DNA of 64,000 bases from Flavimobilis rhizosphaerae (GTDB lineage: Bacteria > Actinomycetota > Actinomycetes > Actinomycetales > Cellulomonadaceae): contig NZ_JACZDF010000007.1 of the NCBI RefSeq assembly GCF_014852685.1, positions 1-64,000 on the forward strand, read 5' to 3'. Below, piece after piece: positions 51,329 through 60,191 of the stretch (position 1 is the first letter of the stretch; each line of letters begins with the position of its first letter). The notes under the pieces are model-generated. The model did no database searches, had not been told where the DNA came from, and was given only the letters and a program-made list of their open reading frames with translations. The position numbers were made by a program, and so were the translations under genes.

Positions 51329-51780
51329 ATGGACGTCGCGGCACCGAGGCCAACTACAGGCGTGCCTCGTAGTGGTCTCTTCTGCGCCGATACCTTCGAC
51401 TTTGACCTGACTTGGGTCAGGTCAGTGTGGATCGGTGTGACGGTTGTGCTGCTCGTGTGCGTCGTGGGACTCGCGGTGAGCCTGCGACGAAGCCGACGTG
51501 CGGCGGTGGCCCAAGCGATCGCGGCCGCGCAGGAGCGGCAAGCGCTCAGCGACGGCCACGCGATGCAGATCCAGTGGCGGGACACTGAGCACGCCGGTCG
51601 ACTGGCGGTGGCAGAGGGACAGACTGCCGACGCCGAGAAGCTGGTGAGCAAGTACCGCGCCTCGATGCGCAAGGCAGGGATCGGCTGGGATGCCCGCTCC
51701 CGAGAGCTGCTGCTGGAGGCGTGCGCCGCGCTCGATCTGGACGGGGTCCTGCTGACCAACGTCGGGACTGCTTCACGGTT
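51329..51780 (+). pseudogene. Small membrane protein truncated by the IS element
   Basis: About 150 residues before the insertion point; the frame runs 37 bp into the IS and stops at 51817. One transmembrane helix (WIGVTVVLLVCVVGLAVSL) is followed by a basic stretch and a helical, coiled-coil-like region (AAVAQAIAAAQERQALSDGH, EGQTADAEKLVSKYRASM). The start at ATG 51329 lacks a clear ribosome site. No family recognised; it may have been a toxin-delivery or envelope gene of the island. Confidence 0.5.
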
Positions 51781-51795
51781 AGGTGACAGTCAGGT

Positions 51796-52700
51796 TCAGG
51801 CTGCGAGTGCGACCTGAGTGGTCAGGATGGTCTCGAACTCGATGGGGGTCAACCGCCCCAGACGGTCTTGCCGCCTCCGGCGGTGATAGGTCCTCTCGAT
51901 CCAGGTGACGATCGCGATCCGCAGCTCGGCCCGCGTCCTCCATGCACGGCGGTCAAGGAGGTTCTTCTGCAGCAGCGCAAAGAACGATTCCATCGCCGCG
52001 TTGTCACCCGCCGCGCAGACCCCGCCCATGGATCCGACGAGCCCGTGACGAGCCAGGACCCGCAGAACCTTGCGGCTACGGAACTGCGACCCTCTGTCGG
52101 AGTGCACGACGCATCTGGCCACGTTCCCGCGCATCGCCACCGCGTTCTCGATCGCGCGCACAACCAGTCGGGACTTCATCCGGGAGTCGATCGAGTAGCC
52201 CACGATCCGCCCGGAGAAGGCGTCCTTGATCGCGCACATGTAGACCTTGCCCTCGGCTGTGGAGTGCCCGGTGATGTCGGTCAACCACAGCTCGTCGGGG
52301 CCGCCGGCGGCAAAGACGTGGCGAGCGCGGCAGTGCTCGTCGACCTGAGCGCAGAGGCCGTCGTGGACGGGCGGGCCCGGGCGGCGGCCGTTCTTGCCGC
52401 GCTTCTTGCCGAACGCCGACCACCAGTCGTTGGCCGAAGTGATACGCCACGCGGTGCGATCAACCATCGGATGCCCGGCCGTGCGAGCTTCGTCGGCCAG
52501 GATCCGGTGCCCGAACCCAGTGGTCGTCGCGGTGGGCGTCGAGCAACGCGTTCGCGCGGTAGGCCTGCGTGGCCTCGGCAGCGGTGATGGGGTTCTTCAG
52601 CCAGCGGTAGTAGGGCTGGCGAGCGAGGTTGAGCACCCGCCCGCGTCACCGCGACGGGAATCCCGTCGGCGGCAAGGTCACGGACGAGCGGGTAGCTCAT
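51796..52700 (-). pseudogene. IS3 OrfB transposase (DDE integrase), frameshifted
   Basis: Starts at ATG 52700 (MSYPLVRDLAADGIPVAVT). The expected continuation (RVLNLARQPYYRWLKNPITA) needs a 1-bp shift near 52640, and another near 52517 is needed to reach the intact catalytic part. The DDE triad is present: D in LWLTDITGHS, D in VVHSDRGSQF and E in DNAAMESFFALL, and it ends RLTPIEFETILTTQV. Both shifts are extra bases next to G/C runs. No full-length transposase can be made. Confidence 0.85.
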
Positions 52701-52995
52701 TCTCCCGGTAGGTGAGCCTGGGCGAAGTAGGCCGCAGCCCTTCGCAGAACTTCGTTCTCCTGTTCGAGGAGCTTGACCCGGCGTCGCAGCTCGCGGGCCT
52801 CGAGCGTGTCGGAGGGGGCCGTTGAAGTCGTCGTTGCCTGGGCTTGCTGGGTGGCTTCTCGGATCGGAGTTCTGCAGGCTGGACTTGCCAATGCCGAAGT
52901 CGGCGGCGATGCGGGCGAGTGGCACGCCGGGGTCGCGGGCGAGGGCGACGCGCACGACGTCACCCGCGGAACTCGCGGGGATAGGGCTTGGACAT
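52697..52995 (-). pseudogene. IS3 OrfA (HTH) protein, frameshifted
   Basis: ATG 52995 opens with MSKPYPREFRG and meets a TGA after 11 codons; an extra G near 52964 explains it. The HTH part then reads GDVVRVALARDPGVPLARIA and ADFGIGKSSLQN, shifts again near 52866, and finishes as ELRRRVKLLEQENEVLRRAA, the typical OrfA leucine-zipper tail, ending at the OrfB start. Confidence 0.82.
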
Positions 52996-53044
52996 GGGGA
53001 CATCCTCTCAGCGGTGCTGGTCAGCCCACGGGTGGGTGTCACCT

Positions 53045-54527
53045 GTTCGTGCAGCAGTCCCACCTGCGGAGCCAGTCGATGCCGGGGGGCGTGGTGCAGT
53101 CCAGCACGTATGACCGCACCGGCCAGGAGACCGCGCTGTCCTACGCGATCAACGGCGTCGAGGCGTACAGCTGGGCCTTGGGTCGTGACGAGCAGGGGCG
53201 GATCACACAGATGAACGGTCCCTCGCCCGACGGCAACGGACGTGTCCAGTCCTACAGGTATGACCGCCCGGGTCGCCTGACCCAGGTCAAGGACACCGCG
53301 GGCGGGGTCTGCACGAGCCGGAACTACACCTTCGACGCCGCGGGCAACCGTACGAGCCTGACGACCGACGCTGGTGACGGTGAGTGCGCTGGCGGCACGG
53401 AAGTGTCGCGGTCGTGGAGCTATGACAAGGCCGACCGTGTCCAGAACGCCGGGACGGGCCAGGGCTCCTACGTGTATGACGCGCTGGGCCGTCAGACGCT
53501 GGTGCCGGCCGGGGACGGGCCGGGTGGGTCGGACATCGAGATCGCCTACTTCGACGACGACCTCGCGAGGTCGATCACCACAGGGGGAACGTCGACGACG
53601 TTCGACCTGGACGCGCTGGCACGCCGCTCGGTGACGACCACCACGGGCGGGAACTCGGGCGTGGTGACGCGGGTGTACTCCGACACCTCCGACAACCCGA
53701 CCGGGGCCCGTGAGGTGGCCGGCGGGCAGGTGCGCACGAGCTCGTATGCGTGTGCGATCGCCGGCGACGTGCTCTACACGCAGGTGGACTCCACTGAGGC
53801 GACGCTGACGTCGGTGGGGATCGCCGACCCGATCGGCTCGGTCGTAGCCACCCTCACGCTGAGCGACGTGAGCGGTGCGCGGACCGCTCTGCCGGGGGAC
53901 GGTTCGGGCCTGGCGCTGTATGACGAGTACGGCAACCGTACGGGTGCCGGGGTGAAGGCCGGGGCGCTGGACTACGGGTGGCTGGGTGGCAAGGCGCGCG
54001 CGAGCGATGCCTCGGGGGTTGTGCTCATGGGGGTGCGCCTGTTCAACTCGGTCACGGGTTTGTTCACCGCGCTCGACCCTGTGGTCGGTGGCAACGAGTC
54101 GGTCTACGGCTACCCGAACGACCCGATCAACAAGCTCGACCTCGACGGCAGAGCTTCGCGGTGGAAGCTGCCCGACCGCGAGAGTATCCGAACCTCTGTA
54201 TAGCGTCAGCGTGACTTCACGCCTAACTTCGTTATGCGAAAGGGGCGCCCGGTTTTTCATTGCCAGAACCATAGCCGTAGGATTGAGTGGAACCCTAGGA
54301 ATAGCTGGCACTATAACCGCGGGTCGAGCCACTTGCCGGTCCGGACGGGTGTGGCTGACGCCATTAAGGATGGGGCGAGAGGCACCAGAAGGAAGGCGGG
54401 AAGTGCCACGCGTTCCGTGGCTCGTGGGGGGATATCGCGCGGCGGAGGCAGTGTCGGAATGCGAGGCGTGGGTCTTCCCGGGGGCCATTCGATCGCTGGT
54501 GCGGGGATACCATGGTCCAGACTCTAG
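53045..54527 (+). pseudogene. RHS/YD-repeat polymorphic toxin, 3' fragment with toxin tail
   Basis: The frame enters from the IS without a start codon and runs to a stop at 54201-54203, about 386 residues of a protein that is normally over 1500. YD-type repeats are clear (YDRPGRLTQVKDTAG, FDAAGNRTSL, YVYDALGRQTLVP, YDEYGNRTGAG). The RHS core end is classic: RLFNSVTGLFTALDPVVGGN followed by DPINKLDLDGRAS. After it the variable toxin tail begins but hits TAG at once. The same frame reopens and ends at TAG 54525-54527, which overlaps the next ribosome site, so the toxin tail probably once extended to there. Confidence 0.8.
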
Positions 54528-54537
54528 GAGGATGGAT

Positions 54538-55023
54538 ATGCCTCGCACTCGGCCACTAGAGTGGCGTTATCTCGACTATGAGGACATATCGGAAGCGTCG
54601 AGAGTCCTCTCTATATGGATTCCGCTGGTTCGCCCGGTCGAGGCGACAGTCGATTGGTATCCGTGGTATGCGAGATATCAGCAGGGATCTCAAGCGTTGA
54701 GTCCTGCCTTGCGCCGACAGGTGCGCGCTTCCCAGCGCGTTCATCTCACAGCGGCGGATCCATGGTGGGAACCGCTGCTGCGCTGGATAGTCGAGTTTGG
54801 ACCGGAGTCGGTGGCGGTGACGATCGTGGGCGAGCGTGGTTTGCTCACGATTGACGATGCTTCAGTCGTATTGCTCCGCCTTGGCGCAGGCCCGTCCGCT
54901 GAGTTGATCGCGCGCGCCAACGATGACTTTCCTGAGGCTGTTCAGATTTCGTGGAGAAGAAGAGCCGGCAGTGCGGTGCGTGCAGCTACTTCGGAACTCG
55001 TGCGCTGGGTGCGGGGCCGTTGA
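54538..55023 (+). CDS. Candidate immunity protein for the RHS toxin
   Basis: 161 residues from ATG 54538, with a TAGGAGG site 6 nt upstream; the TAG of that site is also the last stop of the toxin-tail frame. No signal peptide and no membrane segment. The sequence starts MPRTRPLEWRYLDYEDISEA and is rich in Trp and acidic residues (VEATVDWYPWYARYQQ, DPWWEPLLRWIVEFGPE). Position directly behind an RHS C-terminus is the standard place of a cognate immunity gene. Codon use is less GC-biased than that of the core genome. I recognise no named immunity family. Confidence 0.6.
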   Translation: MPRTRPLEWRYLDYEDISEASRVLSIWIPLVRPVEATVDWYPWYARYQQGSQALSPALRRQVRASQRVHLTAADPWWEPLLRWIVEFGPESVAVTIVGERGLLTIDDASVVLLRLGAGPSAELIARANDDFPEAVQISWRRRAGSAVRAATSELVRWVRGR

Positions 55024-55735
55024 TAGACGCCCGTTCTAGGTGCGGTCGGCCAGGAGGTTGGCAGCAGCCGAGACCCTTGACCGGACGGTCCCGGGAGGAG
55101 AACGCCTCGAGCAGCGTCTCGGGCACGCCGACGGCGTCCAGGACGACCGCCGAGCTCGTCGAGGCAGCCCGACCCTCGCGCTCGGCAAACTCCATGCCGC
55201 AGGTGCGAGCGAGCTCGTCGAGCAGGAGGTTCTCGTGCGTCTCGGACAGCGACACCGCGGCCTTGTAGGCGGCGCGGGAATCCACGGTGAGCCACCTGCC
55301 GTCACGAGCGCGCTGGACGCGATTGGCGACGACAACGTGGGTGTGCAGGTGCGGGTCGCCGTCGCGGGTGTCGAAATGGTGGAAGACGCCAGCGAGGACA
55401 CCGCGCGTGGCCTCGGCCGCGACGCCGCCGGAGCCCGAGCGGGTCTGGAGGACGCGTTCCTCGAAGAAGGTGAGTGTCTGGTCGATCGCGGCAGAGTGCG
55501 CGGCCTGGATACGGGCCCGCGTGGGGCCGTCGGCCAGTGCCCAGATCGCCGAGACGGACTTGGGGATCGTGAACGTCAGGTCGAAGCCCGCCACCGAGCC
55601 CTCCGGGCGGGCCTTGCCGCCGAGCTGGGCGCCACTGGAGGGGTGGCGGAACTCCTTGAAATGCCGGGAAGCCTCGATCCCGGTGATCGTCGCGGACGGT
55701 GGTCCCTCCTCGCATCGGTGGCTCTGCGAGGCCAC
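54986..55735 (-). pseudogene. MobF/TrwC-type conjugative relaxase fragment
   Basis: 249 residues on the minus strand. The central part is a relaxase: VAGFDLTFTIPKSVSAIWAL, then HHFDTRDGDPHLHTHVVVAN containing the three-histidine metal motif (HLHTH). The N-terminal segment with the catalytic tyrosines is missing and replaced by unrelated sequence (55640-55735). The helicase half is absent; homology fades near 55080 before the immunity gene. It is a relic of a plasmid or integrative conjugative element. Confidence 0.82.
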
Positions 55736-55744
55736 ATCGTAGGG

Positions 55745-56221
55745 TCAGCCCGCATCCGTCCCGTCGGCCGCTCCGGACGTCCCGTCAGTCGTGAAGAACG
55801 AGATCTTGCCGTTGGGCTCGAGCACCGCGAGCCGTACGCCGGCGAGGTCCTCGATGCCTTGCTGACGTGCGGCTCCGAGCAGGTCGTCGTAGGCGAGGCG
55901 CTCGCGGCGCAGGGCGCCGCGGTCGGTGACGCCCCGGGTGACGACGACGACGGGTCTGCCGGTGACGATCGCGTGGAGGCGACGGGATCGCGCGTTGAAC
56001 CAGGCGAGGATGATCGTGAGGCAGGCCATCGTGCCGACGGCGAGGATCGCTCCGGTGACCGAGGAGTCCTGGCCTGTGACGCCCTGCTGGACGAGGTCGC
56101 CCATGGTGATGAAGACGATGAGCTCGAACGAGCTGAGCTCGCCGAGCGTCGAGCGGCCGACGACGCGGGTGATGGCCCACAGGACGAGGAAGACGACGGC
56201 GGCGCGGACGACGGTCTCCAC
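55745..56221 (-). CDS. DUF421 (YetF-like) membrane protein
   Basis: 158 residues. Three N-terminal helices (TVVRAAVVFLVLWAITRVVG, FELIVFITMGDLVQQGV, ILAVGTMACLTIILAWF) precede a small soluble DUF421 domain (RPVVVVTRGVTDRGALRRER, YDDLLGAARQQGIEDLAGVR, AVLEPNGKISFF). Bacillus YetF-type proteins are envelope proteins of poorly known role, some linked to spore germination in relatives. It is the last gene of a three-gene minus-strand cluster. Confidence 0.9.
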   Translation of the reverse strand: METVVRAAVVFLVLWAITRVVGRSTLGELSSFELIVFITMGDLVQQGVTGQDSSVTGAILAVGTMACLTIILAWFNARSRRLHAIVTGRPVVVVTRGVTDRGALRRERLAYDDLLGAARQQGIEDLAGVRLAVLEPNGKISFFTTDGTSGAADGTDAG

Positions 56222-56245
56222 GGAGGCCTCCCGGGTCTGTGATGG

Positions 56246-56755
56246 TCAGGGGATGAGGCGGGTGCGGATGTTGACGGGTGCGACAAGGTTGCCGTCGGGG
56301 GTGACGACGGCGACGGTCCCGGCGGCGTCGGTGTGGTGCAGGGCGCGGACGTAGGCCTCGATGTCGATCGTCAGCGTGTCGCCGGCGGGTGGTGTGAACG
56401 TCAGGTAGGTCCACGAGGCGTCGCGGGTCTGCTCGGCGGGTTCGGGTCCGGTGCTCTGCTGGTCGAGGAACCGGAGGTAGTCCGAGGTGACGGCGACGAC
56501 GACGTCGTTGTCGAAGCCGCCGGCGCGGTGGACCGTGATCGTCACGGGGACGTCGAGCCCGGCTCGGGCGACGGCGGCGTGGCGGACGCTCACGGTCCAG
56601 CCGTCCTGCGCCGCGGAAGCCTCGGCGGTGCGCGTGCCGAACGCACCGAGTAGTGCAGCACCGATGACGCCGAGCAGCGCGACGGTCCCGACCGTGCGGA
56701 TCAGCCACGGCGTGCGCGCCCGCGGCTCGACGTCAGCGACCGTGCTCGACGTCAT
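56246..56755 (-). CDS. Single-pass membrane-anchored exported protein, unknown function
   Basis: 169 residues. One N-terminal helix (VGTVALLGVIGAALLGAFG) is followed by an extracytoplasmic beta-rich domain with WTVSVRHAAVARAGLDVPVT, VAVTSDYLRFLDQQSTGPEP and TYLTFTPPAGDTLTIDIEAY. The fold looks immunoglobulin- or beta-sandwich-like. It sits between the FHA-like protein and DUF421 with gaps of 3 and 24 bp, which suggests the three act together at the membrane. Confidence 0.75.
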   Translation of the reverse strand: MTSSTVADVEPRARTPWLIRTVGTVALLGVIGAALLGAFGTRTAEASAAQDGWTVSVRHAAVARAGLDVPVTITVHRAGGFDNDVVVAVTSDYLRFLDQQSTGPEPAEQTRDASWTYLTFTPPAGDTLTIDIEAYVRALHHTDAAGTVAVVTPDGNLVAPVNIRTRLIP

Positions 56756-56758
56756 GGC

Positions 56759-57298
56759 TCAGTCCGTGATCGGACCCGGTGCGTCGTCGTCGACCTCCGT
56801 GCCGGGCGCGACGCTCGGGGCGAGACCAGCGGCGAGGTCGGCGGGTCGCGGCGCCTGCGTTCGGCCCTCCGAGAACTCGCCGCCCTGACGTCCGCCGTAG
56901 GGGCGTCCGTGGTCGGCGCGCTCCTCGCGCCAGAAGGTGAGGACCCACGGGTCGACCTCGATGCGGGCGCCGGTGCGCAGGGCGCGGTCGCCGTCGTCGG
57001 AGGCGGAGCCGCCGCCGACGGCGCCGAGCGCGCGGACGCGGTACTCGTCACGGGCGTCGTGGTAGATCGTCACGTGGTGGGGCAGCAGGCCGTCGAGCTC
57101 GAGGTCGACGCCGGGGCCGGAACCGATAGTCAGCTCTTCCGAGGTGATCGGCACCTCGCGCGGGGCAGTGCCGTCGTCGACGAGGGTCGAGACGAAGATC
57201 TTCGGGTGGCCGGAGCCTGGTGCCGCGTGGGTCGTCGTGGGGTGGGGCCGGCCGGTGTCGTCGTACGTGCCCTCGTGAGTGTCGTCGTGGCGGATCAT
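56759..57298 (-). CDS. FHA-like domain protein
   Basis: 179 residues from ATG 57298, with GAGGAGG 6 nt upstream. After 40 disordered residues a forkhead-associated-like core is seen: REVPITSEELTIGSGPGVDL, then LDGLLPHHVTIYHDARDEYR. FHA domains normally have GR...S..H with the Arg contacting phosphothreonine; here the first Gly is followed by Ser (IGSGPG), so binding may be altered. The C-terminal third is disordered. First gene of the cluster; the partner kinase is not visible here. Confidence 0.7.
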   Translation of the reverse strand: MIRHDDTHEGTYDDTGRPHPTTTHAAPGSGHPKIFVSTLVDDGTAPREVPITSEELTIGSGPGVDLELDGLLPHHVTIYHDARDEYRVRALGAVGGGSASDDGDRALRTGARIEVDPWVLTFWREERADHGRPYGGRQGGEFSEGRTQAPRPADLAAGLAPSVAPGTEVDDDAPGPITD

Positions 57299-57504
57299 GC
57301 TGGGCCTCCTCGGGGGACGGTGCTCGTCTTGCAACCTGGGCGTCCGGTCTGCGGGCTTCGAACGTACCCGCCGGCCGCGTCACCTCACGTTGCGTCGTGG
57401 TGGGTGGTTCCGCAACCGCTGCGGGGAGAAGGCGGCCGTGCGCATGCGTGCAGCACCTCCACGAGGTCTCCGTGTCCACGGACGGGACTCCCGTGGACGC
57501 CTAA

Positions 57505-57520
57505 CCTACGGTTCCGTAGG
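57505..57520 (+). promoter_or_regulatory. Dyad operator upstream of the desaturase gene
   Basis: CCTACGG-TT-CCGTAGG is a perfect 7+7 inverted repeat 78 bp before the start codon. The shape is that of a TetR-family operator. No TetR gene lies nearby in the window. Confidence 0.6.
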
Positions 57521-57597
57521 GTTGGGTCATCCGCACGACGAGCGCCCGCTCATACTCACGGCTGGGAAGTCGCCACCTGCACCGCCGGGAGACGTTG

Positions 57598-58710
57598 ATG
57601 TCAGCCGAGACCATGCGCTACGCCGAGCGTCCGAGCCCGCGGGCCGAGGATATGCCGAACCTCACGAGCAGCTACAGCGCGCTGCTGAAGACCGTCAAGG
57701 ACGCAGGCCTTCTCCGTCGCGCGCAGGGCTACTACGTCTGGACGCTCGGCACCCTCGCAGCTGCGCTCGGCGGGCTCGTCACCGCGTTCGTCCTCCTCGG
57801 CGACTCGTGGTTCCAGCTGCTCGTCGCCGCTGGCCTCGGTCTCGTGCTCACGCAGTTCGCGTTCGTCGCGCACGAGGCCGCCCACCGTCAGGTCTTCGCG
57901 TCGAACACGACGAACGACCGTGCCGGGCGATTCCTTGCGAACGTCGTCGTGGGGATCTCCTACACGTGGTGGATGCACAAGCACACGCGTCACCACGGCA
58001 ACCCCAACCAGGTCGGCAAGGACCCGGACATCGAGAACGACACGATCGTCTTCACCCCCGAGGGTGCTGCGCAGCACACGGGGCTCATGGCGCTCCTCAC
58101 GCGGCACCAGGGCTGGTTGTTCTTCCCGCTCCTCACGCTCGAGGGGATCAACCTCCACGTCACCGCGATCCGCTCTCTCGCGACGGGCTCGCAGGTCGGC
58201 CGCGCCGACCTGCGGACGCGCATGCTCGAGCTCGCGACGATCATCGTGCGCCTCACGGTCTACCTCGGGCTCGTCCTCTGGGCGCTTCCGCTCGGGCTCG
58301 CTGCGGCGTTCCTCGGGGTCCAGCTCGCCGTGTTCGGCGTGTACATGGGGGCGTCGTTCGCGCCCAACCACAAGGGCATGGCGATCATCCCGGCGAGCTC
58401 GCGGCTCGACTTCCTCTCGAAGCAGGTGCTGACGTCCCGCAACATCCGCGGCGGGCGGGTCATGAGCATCCTCATGGGTGGCCTCAACTTCCAGATCGAG
58501 CACCACCTCTTCCCGAGCATGCCGCGTCCGCACCTCGCACGGGCCGCGGCGATCGTGCGTGAGCGGTGCGCACAGATCGGCATGCCGTACACGGAGACGA
58601 GCCTCGTGCGCTCGTATGGGATCGTCGTGCGGTACCTCAACGAGGTGGGCCTCGGTGCGCGTGACCCCTTCGACTGCCCGATGTTCCGCGAGCTGCGCCG
58701 ACAGCCGTAG
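57598..58710 (+). CDS. Membrane fatty acid desaturase (acyl-lipid type)
   Basis: 370 residues from ATG 57598. The three histidine boxes of the di-iron site are HEAAH (near residue 97), HKHTRHH (near 125) and QIEHHLF (near 301). Membrane segments lie between them. The layout matches actinobacterial delta-9 acyl-CoA/acyl-lipid desaturases that introduce a double bond into fatty acids of membrane lipids with ferredoxin or a reductase partner, which is not encoded here. It is flanked by an operator-like dyad upstream. Confidence 0.92.
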   Translation: MSAETMRYAERPSPRAEDMPNLTSSYSALLKTVKDAGLLRRAQGYYVWTLGTLAAALGGLVTAFVLLGDSWFQLLVAAGLGLVLTQFAFVAHEAAHRQVFASNTTNDRAGRFLANVVVGISYTWWMHKHTRHHGNPNQVGKDPDIENDTIVFTPEGAAQHTGLMALLTRHQGWLFFPLLTLEGINLHVTAIRSLATGSQVGRADLRTRMLELATIIVRLTVYLGLVLWALPLGLAAAFLGVQLAVFGVYMGASFAPNHKGMAIIPASSRLDFLSKQVLTSRNIRGGRVMSILMGGLNFQIEHHLFPSMPRPHLARAAAIVRERCAQIGMPYTETSLVRSYGIVVRYLNEVGLGARDPFDCPMFRELRRQP

Positions 58711-59267
58711 CGTGCTCAGTTCGGGGCCCTGCCCGCGCTGGCGGCTTTCGGGCTGAGATCGCCCGTTCTGCCCGCTCCGGCGAGGCGCGTCGTGCGACGT
58801 GAATCACCCCGCGACGCCCTCGACGTGACGGTTCTCGAGACTACACTCCAAGTTGGTAAGGGAACCTTTCAAACTCCGGCGGGGACGATGGACGAGCGAC
58901 GGACAGCAGGGGACAGCGCTCGATGCGCGGTCCGCACCACGGCGCCCGGCACACGTTCCCACCACCTGACCCCGACGCGGGTCCAGGCCCTGCAGCCGGT
59001 CGATCCCCCGTCACCGGCCGCGCAGGGCCCAGCCGCGCGCCAGGCCACGCGTGCGTGCGCGTGGTCCGCGCAGCGCTGACACCCGTCGGTACGCCGCGCC
59101 CGCGCGCGGCCACGGCCGGGCACCACTCTCCCTGGTGCCCGGCCGCTCGCATTCCGCACCCCACCCACGGGCGCTCACCGACGAACCTTGAGGTCCGACG
59201 CCGTCAGGCCTAGCGTCGGAGACGTCCCGACCGCGCAGCACGGTCGGCCTCACGGCGGAGGTCACGC
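58711..59267 (+). other. Spacer with promoter for the ABC exporter operon
   Basis: 557 bp in which no frame has convincing coding features. Short open frames are low-complexity Pro/Arg/Ala translations without ribosome sites. A promoter is seen near the right end: -35 TTGAGG (59188-59193), 17-nt spacer, -10 TAGCGT (59211-59216). Sequence at 58845-58875 is locally AT-richer and could hold a second promoter. Confidence 0.55.
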
Positions 59268-60191
59268 ATGCCCACGCAGAGAGCCCGCACAGCAGGCCCG
59301 GTCATCGAGGCGCACGGCCTCACGAAGTCGTTCGGCACCGTCCGCGCGCTCGACGGCCTCGACCTCGTGGTCCGCCCCGGCGAGGTCGCAGGCTTCCTCG
59401 GCCCCAACGGTGCGGGCAAGTCGACGACGATCCGCGTCCTCCTCGGCCTCCTGCGCGCCGACGGCGGCACGGCCCACGTCCTCGGCGGCGACCCCTGGCA
59501 CGACGCCGTCGCTCTCCACCGGCGGCTCGCCTACGTCCCCGGCGAGGTCGACCTGTGGCCAGGCCTCACCGGAGCAGAGGTTCTTGACGTCCTCCTGCGA
59601 CTCCGAGGCCCGGTCGACACCTCCCGACGGGACGCGCTCGTCGAACGGTTCGACCTCGACCCGACGAAGAAGATGCGGACCTACTCCAAAGGCAACCGGC
59701 AGAAGGTCGCGCTCGTCGCCGGGCTCGCGGCCGACGTCGAGCTGCTCCTCCTCGACGAGCCGACCTCCGGCCTCGACCCCCTCATGGAGGCCGTGTTCCA
59801 GGACTGCGTCCGCGAGGCGGCGGGTCGCGGCACCGCGGTGCTCCTCTCGAGCCACGTCCTCGCCGAGGTCGAGAAGCTCTGCGACACCGTGACGATCGTC
59901 CGGGCCGGGAGAACCGTCGAGGCTGGCTCGCTCGCCGAGCTGCGCCGGCTCACGCGCTCCGCCGTCACCGCGGTGACCGCCGACGACCCCGCGCACCTCG
60001 CCCACCTGCCCGGCGTGCACGCACTCCGGGTCGACGACCACCCGGACGGCGCGCGCGTGAGCCTCGACGTCGAGGACACCGACCTGCCCGGGCTGCTCGC
60101 CGCGCTCGCGACGCTCGGGCCCCGGCACCTCACGGTGCAACCCCCGTCGCTCGAGGAGCTCTTCCTGCGCCACTACGGGGATGTCGCATGA
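59268..60191 (+). CDS. ABC exporter ATP-binding protein
   Basis: 307 residues. Walker [10 protein letters not shown], a signature variant YSKGNRQKV and Walker [14 protein letters not shown]. The C-terminal 90 residues after the ATPase core are typical of the DrrA/CcmA type of export ATPases. The stop overlaps the permease start by 4 bp (ATGA). The transported compound is unknown; drug, polyketide or lipid export is possible. Confidence 0.9.
   Translation: MPTQRARTAGPVIEAHGLTKSFGTVRALDGLDLVVRPGEVAGFLGPNGAGKSTTIRVLLGLLRADGGTAHVLGGDPWHDAVALHRRLAYVPGEVDLWPGLTGAEVLDVLLRLRGPVDTSRRDALVERFDLDPTKKMRTYSKGNRQKVALVAGLAADVELLLLDEPTSGLDPLMEAVFQDCVREAAGRGTAVLLSSHVLAEVEKLCDTVTIVRAGRTVEAGSLAELRRLTRSAVTAVTADDPAHLAHLPGVHALRVDDHPDGARVSLDVEDTDLPGLLAALATLGPRHLTVQPPSLEELFLRHYGDVA

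Larger units (their letters stand above)
51781..53044. mobile_element. IS3-family insertion sequence, degenerate
   Basis: 1264 bp. The outermost 8 bp are AGGTGACA at the left and TGTCACCT at the right, perfect inverses, and the ends are flanked by a GTT repeat (51778-51780 and 53045-53047) consistent with a 3-bp target duplication. It encodes IS3-type OrfA and OrfB on the minus strand with ATGA-type overlap, both broken by frameshifts. Length and organisation fit IS3. The inner part of the inverted repeats is poorly conserved. Confidence 0.8.

Noticed and set aside
58923-59213. 96-codon frame before the ABC exporter
   Set aside because: Pro/Ala/Arg/His-rich, no ribosome site, and it overlaps the exporter promoter.
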